Positions 24,368-34,002 of a stretch of DNA of 38,397 nucleotides are shown piece by piece. How positions within the stretch are numbered: the stretch's first letter is position 1; each line of letters starts with the position of its first letter. Both the position numbers and the translations under genes were made by a program. The stretch is from an uncultured Lachnospiraceae bacterium (GTDB lineage: Bacteria; Bacillota; Clostridia; Lachnospirales; Lachnospiraceae), in NCBI GenBank assembly GCA_905235435.1, contig CAJOLD010000008.1:1-38397 (forward strand). The letters run 5' to 3'. The notes under the pieces were generated by a model, which made no database searches, was not told where the DNA came from, and worked only from the letters and a program-made list of their open reading frames with translations.

Positions 24368-25192
24368 TTACCGGATATCCAGCGCCTGTTCTTTAAACTC
24401 CGGTCTGCCGTCTTTGCCCCGCACCAGAAAGAGCGAATGGGTAAAGCCGCAGGCGGCGGCACGCTGCGCCGCAATGTCGAAGGCTCCGTCGAGAAGCCCC
24501 TTTTCATGCGCGTCAGAGCTGATCAGGATCCGCCCTCCCATCCGATGCAGTTCCCGAAGCAGATGCATGTTCGGATAGAGTTCCTTCTTGCGCCCGCGGT
24601 TTACGGCGCCGCAGTTGATCTCAAAGGGCACGTCCTCGCTCACCAGGTATTCCATGGCCTCGAGCGCCGGCCGAAGATACCGCGGATCCTCCTCGTCCAG
24701 AAAATGAAGGCTGTCGTTAAAGCGCGTCACCAGATCAAAATGGCCGATGAAGGTGCAGTCCGTCAGATCCTTTACCTGCGCCTCCTCCCGGTAGTATTCC
24801 CTTGCCAGGGCGTAATAGTCATCGCCGAAGCACTCGCGCCCGAGCCGCAGCATCTCCTCTTCGGAGGCATCGACGCCCATCGGCTTCCCGTCCGGACCCG
24901 GAAGATGGTGCACGGAGCCGATCACGTACTCCGCTTCCCGGACCAGCCCGGGATCACAGAAGGAATCGAGCTCGGCGCCGCACAGGATCTCCAGCCTTCC
25001 CCTGTACGCCTCTTTGAGCCGCCCTATCTCCTTCATATACGCGCCGATGTCCATCGGGACGCTCGGGTCCACATGCCCCGAAAAGCCCAGATGCGTAAAC
25101 CCGATCGCGCAGGCCTGCTCTGCCATCTCTTCCGCCGTGTTTTTTCCGTCGCACATCGTCGTGTGCGTATGATAATTTCCGCGCAGGATCAT
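24368..25192 (-). CDS. PHP-domain histidinol-phosphatase family protein
   Basis: A 274-residue metal-dependent phosphoesterase of the PHP superfamily. The metal-binding motifs are NYHTHTTMCDGKNTAEEM at the start, FSGHVDP, EILCGAELDSF, IGSVHHLPG, CTFIGHFDLVTRF, and LISSDAHEKGLL near residue 235. Length and motif order match histidinol-phosphatase of the HisJ/HisK type, which makes histidinol for histidine synthesis. No other his gene is nearby, so a different phosphate ester cannot be excluded. It lies 18 bases after the FNT gene. Confidence 0.85.
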   Translation of the reverse strand: MILRGNYHTHTTMCDGKNTAEEMAEQACAIGFTHLGFSGHVDPSVPMDIGAYMKEIGRLKEAYRGRLEILCGAELDSFCDPGLVREAEYVIGSVHHLPGPDGKPMGVDASEEEMLRLGRECFGDDYYALAREYYREEAQVKDLTDCTFIGHFDLVTRFNDSLHFLDEEDPRYLRPALEAMEYLVSEDVPFEINCGAVNRGRKKELYPNMHLLRELHRMGGRILISSDAHEKGLLDGAFDIAAQRAAACGFTHSLFLVRGKDGRPEFKEQALDIR

Positions 25193-25210
25193 CGCTCCAG
25201 ATTCCCTTCT

Positions 25211-25825
25211 TTACTTTTTGGCCTTGACCGCGTAGGAGAACGCATAGAAGGCAAGAAGGCCGCCGACCGCGTTGAACACCATATTGAGGAGGATGTACGC
25301 GACCGGGCCGCTGCCGGTCATGCCGGCCAGCGCGAAATAAAAAGCGTTGGCGACACAGTGCTCGAACCCGCAGATCACAAATACGGTCGTGGCCATCCAG
25401 AGGCCCGCGAACCGGAAGATCGGATCGGCGTTTGTGTTCTTATAGACGTCAACGGCGACGAAGATCAGAACGTTGCAGAGGATCGCAAGCGGGATGAGGG
25501 CGTAACCCTCGCCGAGCTTTGCATTGCACAGTCCGGCCGCCTTTTCAATGAGCGCCGGCTTTGCACAGCGGATGACGATGCCCATCAGGATGGCGCCGAT
25601 CATATTGCCGACAAAAGTGATCCCCAGCATCGGGAGATCCTGCTTATCCTTCGCGTAAGGGACCTTCCCCGTAAACAGGTAGAGTCCGAAAAAGCAGACG
25701 ATGAACAGGCCGATCGGAAAATAGATCGCCTTCTCGGTGAACAGGAACGCCGTGCAGCCGATCGAAATGGCAATGCCGGCAAGAATAGAACTTACAAATA
25801 TCTTTGCGGCCTTCTGTGTACTCAT
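25211..25825 (-). CDS. Formate/nitrite transporter (FNT) family channel
   Basis: I chose ATG at 25825 (204 residues) because AGGAGG lies nine bases upstream; a longer frame would include the promoter hairpin. Six hydrophobic helices are visible. The FNT signature VICGFEHCVANAFYFALAG near residue 155 carries the central pore histidine. The half-helix regions are AISIGCTAFLF and FVGNMIGAILMG. These pentameric channels pass formate, nitrite, hydrosulfide or other small weak acids. The protein is shorter than the classical 250-280-residue FocA/NirC, mainly in the termini. The substrate is not predictable. It has its own promoter and is followed by the PHP gene. Confidence 0.88.
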   Translation of the reverse strand: MSTQKAAKIFVSSILAGIAISIGCTAFLFTEKAIYFPIGLFIVCFFGLYLFTGKVPYAKDKQDLPMLGITFVGNMIGAILMGIVIRCAKPALIEKAAGLCNAKLGEGYALIPLAILCNVLIFVAVDVYKNTNADPIFRFAGLWMATTVFVICGFEHCVANAFYFALAGMTGSGPVAYILLNMVFNAVGGLLAFYAFSYAVKAKK

Positions 25826-25850
25826 TTGCGTAAACCTCCTTATATAACAA

Positions 25851-25879
25851 CAGGGTATAAGATCTGCTCTTATACCCTG
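25851..25879 (-). terminator. Perfect 11-bp hairpin after tsf, overlapping the FNT promoter
   Basis: CAGGGTATAAG, seven bases, then CTTATACCCTG. On the minus strand it is followed by TTGTTAT, a weak U-tract. It lies between the tsf stop and the FNT gene and contains the -10 of the FNT promoter in its left arm. Confidence 0.5.
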
Positions 25880-25897
25880 CCGCATTTCATCGGTCAA
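25869..25897 (-). promoter_or_regulatory. SigA-type promoter of the FNT gene
   Basis: Minus-strand TTGACC (25892-25897), a 17-bp spacer and TATAAG (25869-25874). The -10 lies inside the hairpin 25851-25879, so the RNA would start near the loop or right arm. Confidence 0.65.
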
Positions 25898-25917
25898 AAC
25901 AATTTATCTGTTCCGGC

Positions 25918-26856
25918 TTAGTTGCCCATCTGCTTTGCGACCTCTGCCGCGAAGTCTTCCTGCTTCTTCTCGATGCCTTCGCCGGTCTCAAAACGTACGA
26001 AGGATTTCACCTTGATGCTCGCGCCGTTTGCCTTCGCAACGCCTGCCACATACTGGGATACGGGCTGCTTTCCGTCTTCCGCCTTGACATAGATCTGATC
26101 CATCAGGCAGAACTCTTTGAGCTCTTTGTTCAGACGGCCCATGACTGCGCCGCTGATGACCTTTTCGGGCTTGCCTGCCATCTTCGGGTCATTGGCGATC
26201 TGCGCGGTAAGGATCTCGATCTCGTGATCCTTGAATTCCTGGGAGATCTCATCGGCAGTTACATAGAGCGGCTTGAGGGCAGCGACCTGCATTGCCAGGT
26301 TCTTTGCCATCTCTTTGATCTCATCATTGACGACATCCGTCTCGACATCGACCAGAACGCCGATCTTGCCGCCCATATGGGTATAGGAAGCGATAAAGCC
26401 ATTCTGCTCTTCGACCTTTGCGAAACGGCGGATGTTCATGTTCTCGCCGATCACGGAGATCTGGCCGGCGAGGGCTTCCTGAACGGTCCTTCCCTCTTCG
26501 AATTTCCACGGTTCCTCAAGAAGCGCGGCGACATCCTGTGCCGGAGAATCCATGATCTGCGCGGCGACCTGCGCCACATAATTCTGGAACTTTTCGTTCT
26601 TTGCGACGAAGTCCGTCTCGGAGTTGACCTCAACGGCGACGGCGCGCTTTCCGTCATCGGAGACAAGAAGCTTTACGATACCTTCCGCAGCGATGCGGCT
26701 TGCCTTCTTCTGAGCGGTGGCAAGACCTTTCTCTCTGAGCCATTCAACGGCCTTGTCCATATCGCCTTCCGTAGCGTTCAGGGCCTTCTTGCAGTCCATC
26801 ATGCCGGAACCGGTCATCTCACGTAATTCCTTAACCATTGCAGCTGTAATTGCCAT
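25918..26856 (-). CDS. tsf: Translation elongation factor Ts
   Basis: The guanine-nucleotide exchange factor for EF-Tu. The 312 residues begin with the UBA-like domain (AAMVKELREMTGSGMMDCKK). The EF-Tu-contacting TDFVAKNEKFQNYV follows near residue 80, then two core subdomains. IGENMNIRRFAKVE and MQVAALKPLYVTADEIS are standard. Length is typical of the longer Firmicutes form. It lies 101 bases after rpsB, the conserved order, and GGGAG precedes the ATG. Confidence 0.98.
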   Translation of the reverse strand: MAITAAMVKELREMTGSGMMDCKKALNATEGDMDKAVEWLREKGLATAQKKASRIAAEGIVKLLVSDDGKRAVAVEVNSETDFVAKNEKFQNYVAQVAAQIMDSPAQDVAALLEEPWKFEEGRTVQEALAGQISVIGENMNIRRFAKVEEQNGFIASYTHMGGKIGVLVDVETDVVNDEIKEMAKNLAMQVAALKPLYVTADEISQEFKDHEIEILTAQIANDPKMAGKPEKVISGAVMGRLNKELKEFCLMDQIYVKAEDGKQPVSQYVAGVAKANGASIKVKSFVRFETGEGIEKKQEDFAAEVAKQMGN

Positions 26857-26871
26857 TCTGTTCTCCCATCT

Positions 26872-26934
26872 GCCGCCCGCGGCGGCTTCATAAACAGGGC
26901 GGATCCCATCCGGTCACGCCGGTGAAACCCGCCC
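26872..26934 (-). repeat. Two hairpins in the rpsB-tsf spacer
   Basis: GCCGCC-CGC-GGCGGC (26872-26886) lies just before the tsf ribosome binding site. A longer-range GGGCGG/CCGCCC pair (26897-26902 with 26929-26934) lies upstream. No terminator U-run is present. They may set the rpsB:tsf ratio. Confidence 0.5.
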
Positions 26935-26957
26935 GTTAACCCTCTCTGCCTTACTGA

Positions 26958-27707
26958 TTACTCCTCAGCCACTGCCTCGACCGGTGCTTCCTCTTCCGGA
27001 TCCGCATCGGGATCAGCCGCCTCAGCGCCCTGCTTTGCCTCGATGACGGCGTCCGCCATCTTGGAGACGATCAGCTTGACGGCGCGGATCGCGTCATCGT
27101 TGCCGGGGATGATCACGTCAAGTTCTTCCGGATCGCAGTTGGTATCGGCGATACCGAACAGCTTGATGCCGAGCGTATGCGCTTCCTGTACGCAGATCCT
27201 TTCCTTCTTCGGGTCTACGACGAAGATCGCGTCCGGCAGTCTCTTCATTTCCTTGATGCCGCCGAGGTTGCGCTCCAGCTTCTCCTGCTCTTTCTTCAGA
27301 GCGATGACTTCCTTCTTGGGAAGTACTTCGAAGGTTCCGTCCTCAGCCATGGCCTCGATCTGTTTCAGGCGGGCGATACGGCTCTGGATGGTCTTGAAGT
27401 TGGTCAGCATACCGCCGAGCCATCTCTCATTGACATAGTACATACCGCAGCGTTCCGCTTCGATCTGAACAGCGTCCTGCGCCTGCTTCTTGGTACCGAC
27501 AAAAAGGACTGTGCCGCCGTCAGCAGCGATCTTTGCCATCTCCCTGTAGGCGTCGTCGACCATACCGACTGACTTCTGCAGATCGATGATGTAGATCCCG
27601 TTCCTCTCCGTATAGATGTACGGAGCCATTTTCGGGTTCCACCTTCTTGTCTGGTGTCCGAAGTGGACGCCGGCTTCAAGCAGCTGTTTCATAGAAAGTA
27701 CACTCAT
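26958..27707 (-). CDS. rpsB: 30S ribosomal protein S2
   Basis: S2 joins the 30S subunit late and binds S1 or its equivalent. The ATG at 27707 (249 residues) follows AGGAGG by seven bases and gives the canonical start [20 protein letters not shown]; a longer frame is spurious. Family blocks include [38 protein letters not shown], and [20 protein letters not shown] near residue 195. The C-terminal tail is acidic ([17 protein letters not shown]), an extension common in Clostridia. Confidence 0.98.
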   Translation of the reverse strand: MSVLSMKQLLEAGVHFGHQTRRWNPKMAPYIYTERNGIYIIDLQKSVGMVDDAYREMAKIAADGGTVLFVGTKKQAQDAVQIEAERCGMYYVNERWLGGMLTNFKTIQSRIARLKQIEAMAEDGTFEVLPKKEVIALKKEQEKLERNLGGIKEMKRLPDAIFVVDPKKERICVQEAHTLGIKLFGIADTNCDPEELDVIIPGNDDAIRAVKLIVSKMADAVIEAKQGAEAADPDADPEEEAPVEAVAEE

Positions 27708-27811
27708 GTTTTTTCCTCCTGGTTTTTTCTTCCGCAGAACTCCTCTTCCACCGCGACCCTGCGGGCACCGGCGGCGGAATCCTCCTGCGTGTGTGATTTG
27801 CAGCCTAATCA

Positions 27812-27841
27812 ATATATCATAAGTCAGCCCTGCAATGCAAG
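27812..27841 (-). promoter_or_regulatory. Promoter of rpsB-tsf with extended -10
   Basis: Minus-strand TTGCAT (27836-27841), an 18-bp spacer and TATATT (27812-27817), preceded by TGA, an extended -10. The -35 starts nine bases after the stop of the MGMT-like gene. About 100 bases of GC-rich leader follow before rpsB, and S2 autoregulation could act there. Confidence 0.65.
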
Positions 27842-27849
27842 CGAAACTT

Positions 27850-28170
27850 CTACAGGATCTCTTTTTTCCACTGATAAACGGAAAGGTCGACGGTTCCGTC
27901 CCTGCAGGGGATGCCGTCGGCCTCAAGAAGAAGGATCTGCCTGTTTCCGCCTCCGAAGGCAAAAGCCTCCGAAACATGACCCGTCCGGTCGACGACCCTG
28001 TAGCAGGGGATGTTCTCCGGATCCGGGTTTACGTGCAGCGCCCAGCCCACGGTGCGGGACCACCGGCGGTTCCCCGCCAGGGCCGCGACCTGACCGTAGG
28101 TCGCCACCTTTCCCCGCGGGATCTGCCGCACGACCTCATAGATTTTTTCAAATACCGGACCGCTGCCCAA
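27850..28170 (-). CDS. MGMT-family DNA-binding protein (alkyltransferase-like domain only)
   Basis: A 106-residue protein holding just the C-terminal winged-helix domain of O6-alkylguanine-DNA alkyltransferases: [37 protein letters not shown] and then VV. The active-site motif, PCHR in classical enzymes, is PCYR here: the cysteine is present but the histidine is replaced by tyrosine. Alkyltransferase-like proteins that lost activity usually lose the cysteine, so some reactivity remains possible. Start is TTG at 28170, with AAGGAG eight bases upstream. It follows the ABC permease by 43 bases. Confidence 0.85.
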   Translation of the reverse strand: MGSGPVFEKIYEVVRQIPRGKVATYGQVAALAGNRRWSRTVGWALHVNPDPENIPCYRVVDRTGHVSEAFAFGGGNRQILLLEADGIPCRDGTVDLSVYQWKKEIL

Positions 28171-28213
28171 GACGCATTCTCCTTTCTCCGGGAAAAGCCG
28201 CGCTTTCGCGCCT

Positions 28214-29473
<1,260 letters not shown>

Positions 29474-29495
29474 AAAGAATGCCTCCCATCAGTTA

Positions 29496-31652
29496 TCAGT
29501 AATAGTAATCGCCGGAATCAATGCTGTCCGTCTCCATCGTCTCCGCGCCGTTCTTCACGTCTTTCCCGTAGGGGAAGGCGATATAATCCTCTTCCTTCAG
29601 ACCGGATGTGATCTCAAGGGCCATTCCGTACAGGGATGAGCCGGTCTTCACATACTGCTTGCGGAGCTTCCCGTCTTCTCCCCTTATATAGACGTAGCTT
29701 TTCCCGTTGGGCTCCCTGCGGATAAAGTAGTTCTCCAGGTAGATCCCGCTGCCGCTGCTTTTACTGGCGAGCTTGATCTCGACCTCGCCCTCGCCGAGGC
29801 CCTCGGTGTCGGCGCCTTCGATAAAGGCGTAGAACGGATAGGCGGAATCATTGTTAAAACCGTCATCATAGTAGTAGTACTGGTCCCCTCCGTCGGAAGG
29901 GTACAGCGAGATCTCGGTGATCTCGGCCGTGAACGGCGTTCCGTATTCATAGGAATACCCGGTGACCCGGTCGCCGATCTTCACGGTCTCCAGAGAGGAT
30001 TCCCGGATGACGCTGCGCACATAGAGCCCGGCTTCGCCGGTGATCACAATGAAATGCTCCTCCGCGACCATATCGTCGACCGACCCGGCGGAGGAAACGA
30101 TGCCGTCCATCGTACTCTTGACGACCTTGTTTTCCAGCGTCCGCTCGAACTGTTTGATCTTCAGCGCGGATTCCCTGATCTCCAGCTCCTGCGACCGGAT
30201 CTCCAGCTTCTGGGCCTCGATGGCCTCCTTCAGCTCCTCGGCGGTATAACCGTAATCCTCGTCATCGTCGTAGCCGAAGTCGTCATCATCATACAGGAAG
30301 TCCGTCTCCTCCTCGAAGGCCTCCTCCCCTTCCTCATCATTGACGAGGAAATAATAATTGTAGAGGGCCTTCGCGTAGGCCTCCAGCATTGCCCTGAGCG
30401 CGGCGGTCTCCTTCGAGTCGCGCATGCTCTCATCCATATTATAATATGCATCGACAGCGCTGCGGATGAGCGGTTCAAGCGCCAGCAGCTGCGAGACGGG
30501 AAGCGCTTTGATCTTCACGGGATCGAGCTCTTCCGGGTTGAGCACGTGCATCGTATACTCAAACTGGTAAAAGCAGAGGTATCTGTATGCCTCCTCAAGA
30601 GCCGAGGCGGCATCGCTGCCGATGATGCTTACGACCTCGTCCGGGATGGCGTACGTGCGTACCGTTCTGTTCTCACCCAGCATATCCACGATCTGTGTTT
30701 CTTTCGCCACTCGCGCAAGGTCTGAGCGGTAGACGGAAAGGCCCCTCTCGATATCCGCCGAGGAGACTTCGTCGATCCCCTTTTCGCGGTCGCTTGTGAC
30801 GAATTCATACCGGTCATAGAAGATGTCGATCACATCGATCAGCTTCCGGAGCACGTCCGCGTCAAGGGCCGACGCTCCTTCGGACGCATCGTCCTGCCCA
30901 TCGTCCCCGGAGACTTCGTCCGCGTCAAAGATGTCATCTCCGATAAAGATGTCATCCGCATCGGAGATCACCTCAGAAGGCGAGTCGCCTTCCTCGATAT
31001 CCACTTCGAGATCGTCTTCTTGACTCTCTCCGGAGTCATTCCCGTCATTTTCATCATCGGAGCCATCATCTACAGGCAAGTCTTCCTGGGCATCTGCCCC
31101 GTCAAAGATCTCCGCCGCGGACATTTCCCCGCCATAGGCCTCCGCGTCATCAAACGGATCGACCGCTCCCGCAGGCTCGCCATTATCCTCAAACAGATCG
31201 GCCGCGCCGGTCAGGTCGTCGTCATCCATGCCTTCAAAAAAGGCCTCGTCCGGGTTTCCGCTCTGCAGCTTCTCGAGCGTCTTCTGCTGTCTGGACAGGT
31301 TGATCTCCAAAAGCTGCTTTGTCAGCTCCTCCATCTCCTTCTCGAGCTCGACAAGGGTCATGTCATACTCAAGGAGGGCATCTCCTCTTTTCACCGTATC
31401 GCCCTGCTGCACATAGACTTTCGTAAGCTCATACTCATCGTCGAGCTCCACGGTCTGTATGTTCCGGGATACGATCTCCCCGTAAAGCGTCTCGTCCGAG
31501 TCATACATGAAATCTCCGTAATTCACGGAGCTGACCTGCACGACCCCGACGGGCTTACGGTTGTTCTTTGCCACATGCTGCAGTCCGAAGTAAGCTCCGG
31601 CACAGATGCCGGCGATCACTGCTGTTGTGATCACTGCAGTTTTGATCTTCAC
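29496..31652 (-). CDS. HlyD/MacA-type efflux adaptor with a large acidic insertion
   Basis: A 718-residue membrane-anchored adaptor, far longer than the usual 350-450. Residues 5-27 are the anchor helix. Residues 60-95 form the first half of a lipoyl/barrel-sandwich domain, with VYVQQGDTVKRGDALLEYD. Coil helix 1 is about 97-131, and coil helix 2 (AEELKEAIEAQKLEIRSQEL) about 470-508. Between them lie an Asp/Glu-rich segment (133-265), an alpha-helical domain (266-437) and a second acidic stretch with YDDDDFGYDDDEDYGY (454-469). The sandwich then resumes (VVKSTMDGIVSSAGSVDDMV). The start GTG overlaps the ATPase stop by four bases (GTGA). Adaptors bridge MacB-type permeases to the outside; the insertion's role is unknown. 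Confidence 0.88.
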   Translation of the reverse strand: MKIKTAVITTAVIAGICAGAYFGLQHVAKNNRKPVGVVQVSSVNYGDFMYDSDETLYGEIVSRNIQTVELDDEYELTKVYVQQGDTVKRGDALLEYDMTLVELEKEMEELTKQLLEINLSRQQKTLEKLQSGNPDEAFFEGMDDDDLTGAADLFEDNGEPAGAVDPFDDAEAYGGEMSAAEIFDGADAQEDLPVDDGSDDENDGNDSGESQEDDLEVDIEEGDSPSEVISDADDIFIGDDIFDADEVSGDDGQDDASEGASALDADVLRKLIDVIDIFYDRYEFVTSDREKGIDEVSSADIERGLSVYRSDLARVAKETQIVDMLGENRTVRTYAIPDEVVSIIGSDAASALEEAYRYLCFYQFEYTMHVLNPEELDPVKIKALPVSQLLALEPLIRSAVDAYYNMDESMRDSKETAALRAMLEAYAKALYNYYFLVNDEEGEEAFEEETDFLYDDDDFGYDDDEDYGYTAEELKEAIEAQKLEIRSQELEIRESALKIKQFERTLENKVVKSTMDGIVSSAGSVDDMVAEEHFIVITGEAGLYVRSVIRESSLETVKIGDRVTGYSYEYGTPFTAEITEISLYPSDGGDQYYYYDDGFNNDSAYPFYAFIEGADTEGLGEGEVEIKLASKSSGSGIYLENYFIRREPNGKSYVYIRGEDGKLRKQYVKTGSSLYGMALEITSGLKEEDYIAFPYGKDVKNGAETMETDSIDSGDYYY

Positions 31653-32332
31653 TCCGCATTCCTCCCCCGTTCGGAAATCCTGCCGTCAAATATGTCCACG
31701 ATCCTCTGCGCGCGCTCCGCGATGTCCGGCGCGTGCGTGATCATCAGGATCGTCACGCCTTCGCTGTTCAGCTCGGAAAACAGATCCATCAGCTGGGCGC
31801 TGGACTTGGAATCCAGGGCGCCCGTAGGTTCATCCGCGAGAAGAATCTTCGGGCGGTTGACCATGGCTCTGGCGATCGCGACCCTCTGCTTCTGTCCGCC
31901 GGAGAGCTGCGTCGGATTAAAGCTGATCCTGTCTCCGAGGCCCACTCTCTCGAGCGCTTCCTTCGCTCTCCCGACACGCTCCTTCCTGCGCACGCCCGCG
32001 TAGATCAGAGGCAGGCAGACGTTCTCCAGGGCCGACTGCCGGGGAAGGAGCTGGAAATTCTGAAAGACAAAGCCGAGATTATTAAGCCGCAGTGCGGCAA
32101 GCTCTTTATCGCTCAGGCCCGTCACATTCTTTCCGGCCAGCTCGTAGGTCCCGGAGGTCGCGCGGTCCAGGCAGCCGACAATGTTCATCAGCGTTGATTT
32201 GCCCGAGCCGGAAGGGCCCATGATCGCGACATATTCCCCCTCCTCCACGTGGAGGGAGACGTCTATGAGCGCGGGGACCACCAGCCTGCCCTGCACATAA
32301 TCCTTATAGATATGATCAAGCCGCAGTATCAA
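31649..32332 (-). CDS. ABC transporter ATP-binding protein, MacB/LolD type
   Basis: The ATPase of the efflux system, 227 residues. Walker A is GPSGSGKSTLMNIVG, the Q-loop lies in FVFQNFQLLPRQSALENV, the ABC signature is LSGGQKQRVAIARAM, Walker B is ILLADEPTGALDSKSS, and the switch histidine is in ILMITHAPDIAERA. All catalytic residues are intact. The start is TTG, overlapping the upstream adaptor stop by four bases (TTGA), and its own stop overlaps the next adaptor by four, so the genes are translationally coupled. Confidence 0.96.
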   Translation of the reverse strand: MILRLDHIYKDYVQGRLVVPALIDVSLHVEEGEYVAIMGPSGSGKSTLMNIVGCLDRATSGTYELAGKNVTGLSDKELAALRLNNLGFVFQNFQLLPRQSALENVCLPLIYAGVRRKERVGRAKEALERVGLGDRISFNPTQLSGGQKQRVAIARAMVNRPKILLADEPTGALDSKSSAQLMDLFSELNSEGVTILMITHAPDIAERAQRIVDIFDGRISERGRNAE

Positions 32333-33918
32333 TCCTGTCCCTCCGTGCGGCTGTTCTGGTAAAGCCGCTGTCCGTTCTCCTCGTCGGTCGTGTAATACTC
32401 TCTTCTCTGACCGTCATAAAAGGCTTCCTCGTCCGCGTCATAGTAATCGAACTCTTCGCCCGAATCCTCGTCCTCATAGTACTCGTCGTCGAAATCTTCT
32501 TCGAATTCCCCGCCGAACTCGTCCTCCTCATAGAAGTCGCCTTCCTCGTCATAGAAATCATCTTCTTCATCATAGAAGTCGTCTTCTCCGGAACCTTCGT
32601 CGAAGTAGAGTTCTTCGCCCTCGTCCCCTTCATCGTAGGCGGCGAAATCATCCTCCTCGGCACCGTAGCCCCAGTCGAGACTCTGCGACATCTCATCATC
32701 CGCCGAAGAATAATCATTATAGATCACGGGCACGCCCTCGGCCACTCCCGGTCCGTCCTGGCAGATGTAGTCCTCCGCGTCCAGTCCGGAGAGAACCTGG
32801 AACATGCCGGCTTCCTCATCGAATTCTCCCAGGGTCACCTCCCGCTTTTCGAGACGCTTCTGGGAGGAAACGGCCCAGACCCAGAGGGTGCCGTCCCCGT
32901 TGTCATTAAAGTAATAGTCATCCAGCCAGATACCGTCCCTCTGCTCCTCCTGACCGATATTCTGTTCCAGGTAGACGTGCTGCCCCAGAAGAAGTCCCTC
33001 GGAACTGTCAAGCTCTACGTAGAACGGATAATTGGTCGAATTGGTCCCGTTGTCGTTGTTGCTGCTGTAGGAGTAATAGTCGGAATCTCCCGTGTTGCTG
33101 TTCCCGGAGTCCCTGTTGATCTCCGTGATCGTTCCGTGCCAGATGACCGACTCATCAAGCCTTGAATGGACGAGCATTTCCATCCCTTCAAATACATTGT
33201 TGATGTTCTGCTCGTTGACCGTCCCCTTGATCCGGTAATCACCGAGGGCAAGGATGGTCATATAGACACTTCCGCCGGAGGATGATTCCTGTGTGTCGGA
33301 ATCTCCGCTGCTGATGGTTTTCACCACCCCGTCCATCTCACAGAAAACGTCGGCGTTTTCGATCGTTTCCTTCAGCTGTTTGATCTCGGCCTCTTTGACC
33401 TTCTTTTCATACTCGCTCGTCTTGACCGCTGTCTCTTCCGACAGGATCTGCGTCTGCAGGGTCAGCTTGTCATCGCCGGTCGCTTTTGCCAGTTCTTTCT
33501 CATACTGCGCTTTTCTCGACTGGGCGGAGTCGATATCGATATCGCATTTTTCAAGCTCGATCTGCGCGGACTCCAGTTTGTCCTCCTGCTCGGAGACTTT
33601 GTAGGTAAAGAGCTTCTGGCCCGACTTTACCTCGTCCCCCTCAGACACATAGCACTTCTCGACGGTCCGCTCGTTCTCAAGCTTGATCTCCAGCGTCTTC
33701 TGCGGTTCAACGACGCCGGCATAGCGTGACACCAGCGCGCTGTTATTTCCGAGGCCCGCCAGGATGGAGACGGAGTCCACAAAGACCGCGTCCTCGCTGT
33801 CCGTTGCCGCGGCACTCTTTTTCTCCGCGATCATATCCTTCAGTTTGTACTCATAAGCAAAATAACCGCCGCCCCCGAGAAGTCCGAGGATGAGCAGCAC
33901 TGCAATGGCTTTCTTCAT
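32329..33918 (-). CDS. HlyD-type efflux adaptor with acidic, tyrosine-rich tail
   Basis: First gene of the efflux operon, 529 residues. An N-terminal anchor helix (KKAIAVLLILGLLGGGGYF) is followed by a lipoyl half-motif (CYVSEGDEVKSGQKLFTYKV, 89-108), a coiled-coil hairpin (109-190) and the second half (ADVFCEMDGVVKTISSG). A beta-barrel/membrane-proximal region ends near residue 400. Residues 403-507 form a strikingly acidic tail with FYDEEDDFYDEEGDFYEEDE-like repeats, ending in a polar, basic-containing tip. Ordinary adaptors end near residue 400. The second adaptor and the ATPase lie in the same operon. The ribosome binding site AAGGGG is 11 bases from the ATG. A 22-bp palindrome lies upstream. 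Confidence 0.88.
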   Translation of the reverse strand: MKKAIAVLLILGLLGGGGYFAYEYKLKDMIAEKKSAAATDSEDAVFVDSVSILAGLGNNSALVSRYAGVVEPQKTLEIKLENERTVEKCYVSEGDEVKSGQKLFTYKVSEQEDKLESAQIELEKCDIDIDSAQSRKAQYEKELAKATGDDKLTLQTQILSEETAVKTSEYEKKVKEAEIKQLKETIENADVFCEMDGVVKTISSGDSDTQESSSGGSVYMTILALGDYRIKGTVNEQNINNVFEGMEMLVHSRLDESVIWHGTITEINRDSGNSNTGDSDYYSYSSNNDNGTNSTNYPFYVELDSSEGLLLGQHVYLEQNIGQEEQRDGIWLDDYYFNDNGDGTLWVWAVSSQKRLEKREVTLGEFDEEAGMFQVLSGLDAEDYICQDGPGVAEGVPVIYNDYSSADDEMSQSLDWGYGAEEDDFAAYDEGDEGEELYFDEGSGEDDFYDEEDDFYDEEGDFYEEDEFGGEFEEDFDDEYYEDEDSGEEFDYYDADEEAFYDGQRREYYTTDEENGQRLYQNSRTEGQD

Positions 33919-34002
33919 AATATAAAGTGCCCCTTATCTTATCCTATATTTAAAGCAACTGTATATTATCATCAGTATTTAGAAAAGTACAGAAATAAAA
34001 TC

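Noticed and set aside
28171..28213. Short GCGC-GAAA-GCGC hairpin after the permease gene as a terminator
   Set aside because: The stem is only four to five pairs and the T-run is just four bases; too weak to claim.
33919..34002. A defined promoter for the efflux operon
   Set aside because: A GATAAT-like -10 is visible on the minus strand but no convincing -35 at 16-18 bases, so I did not annotate it.
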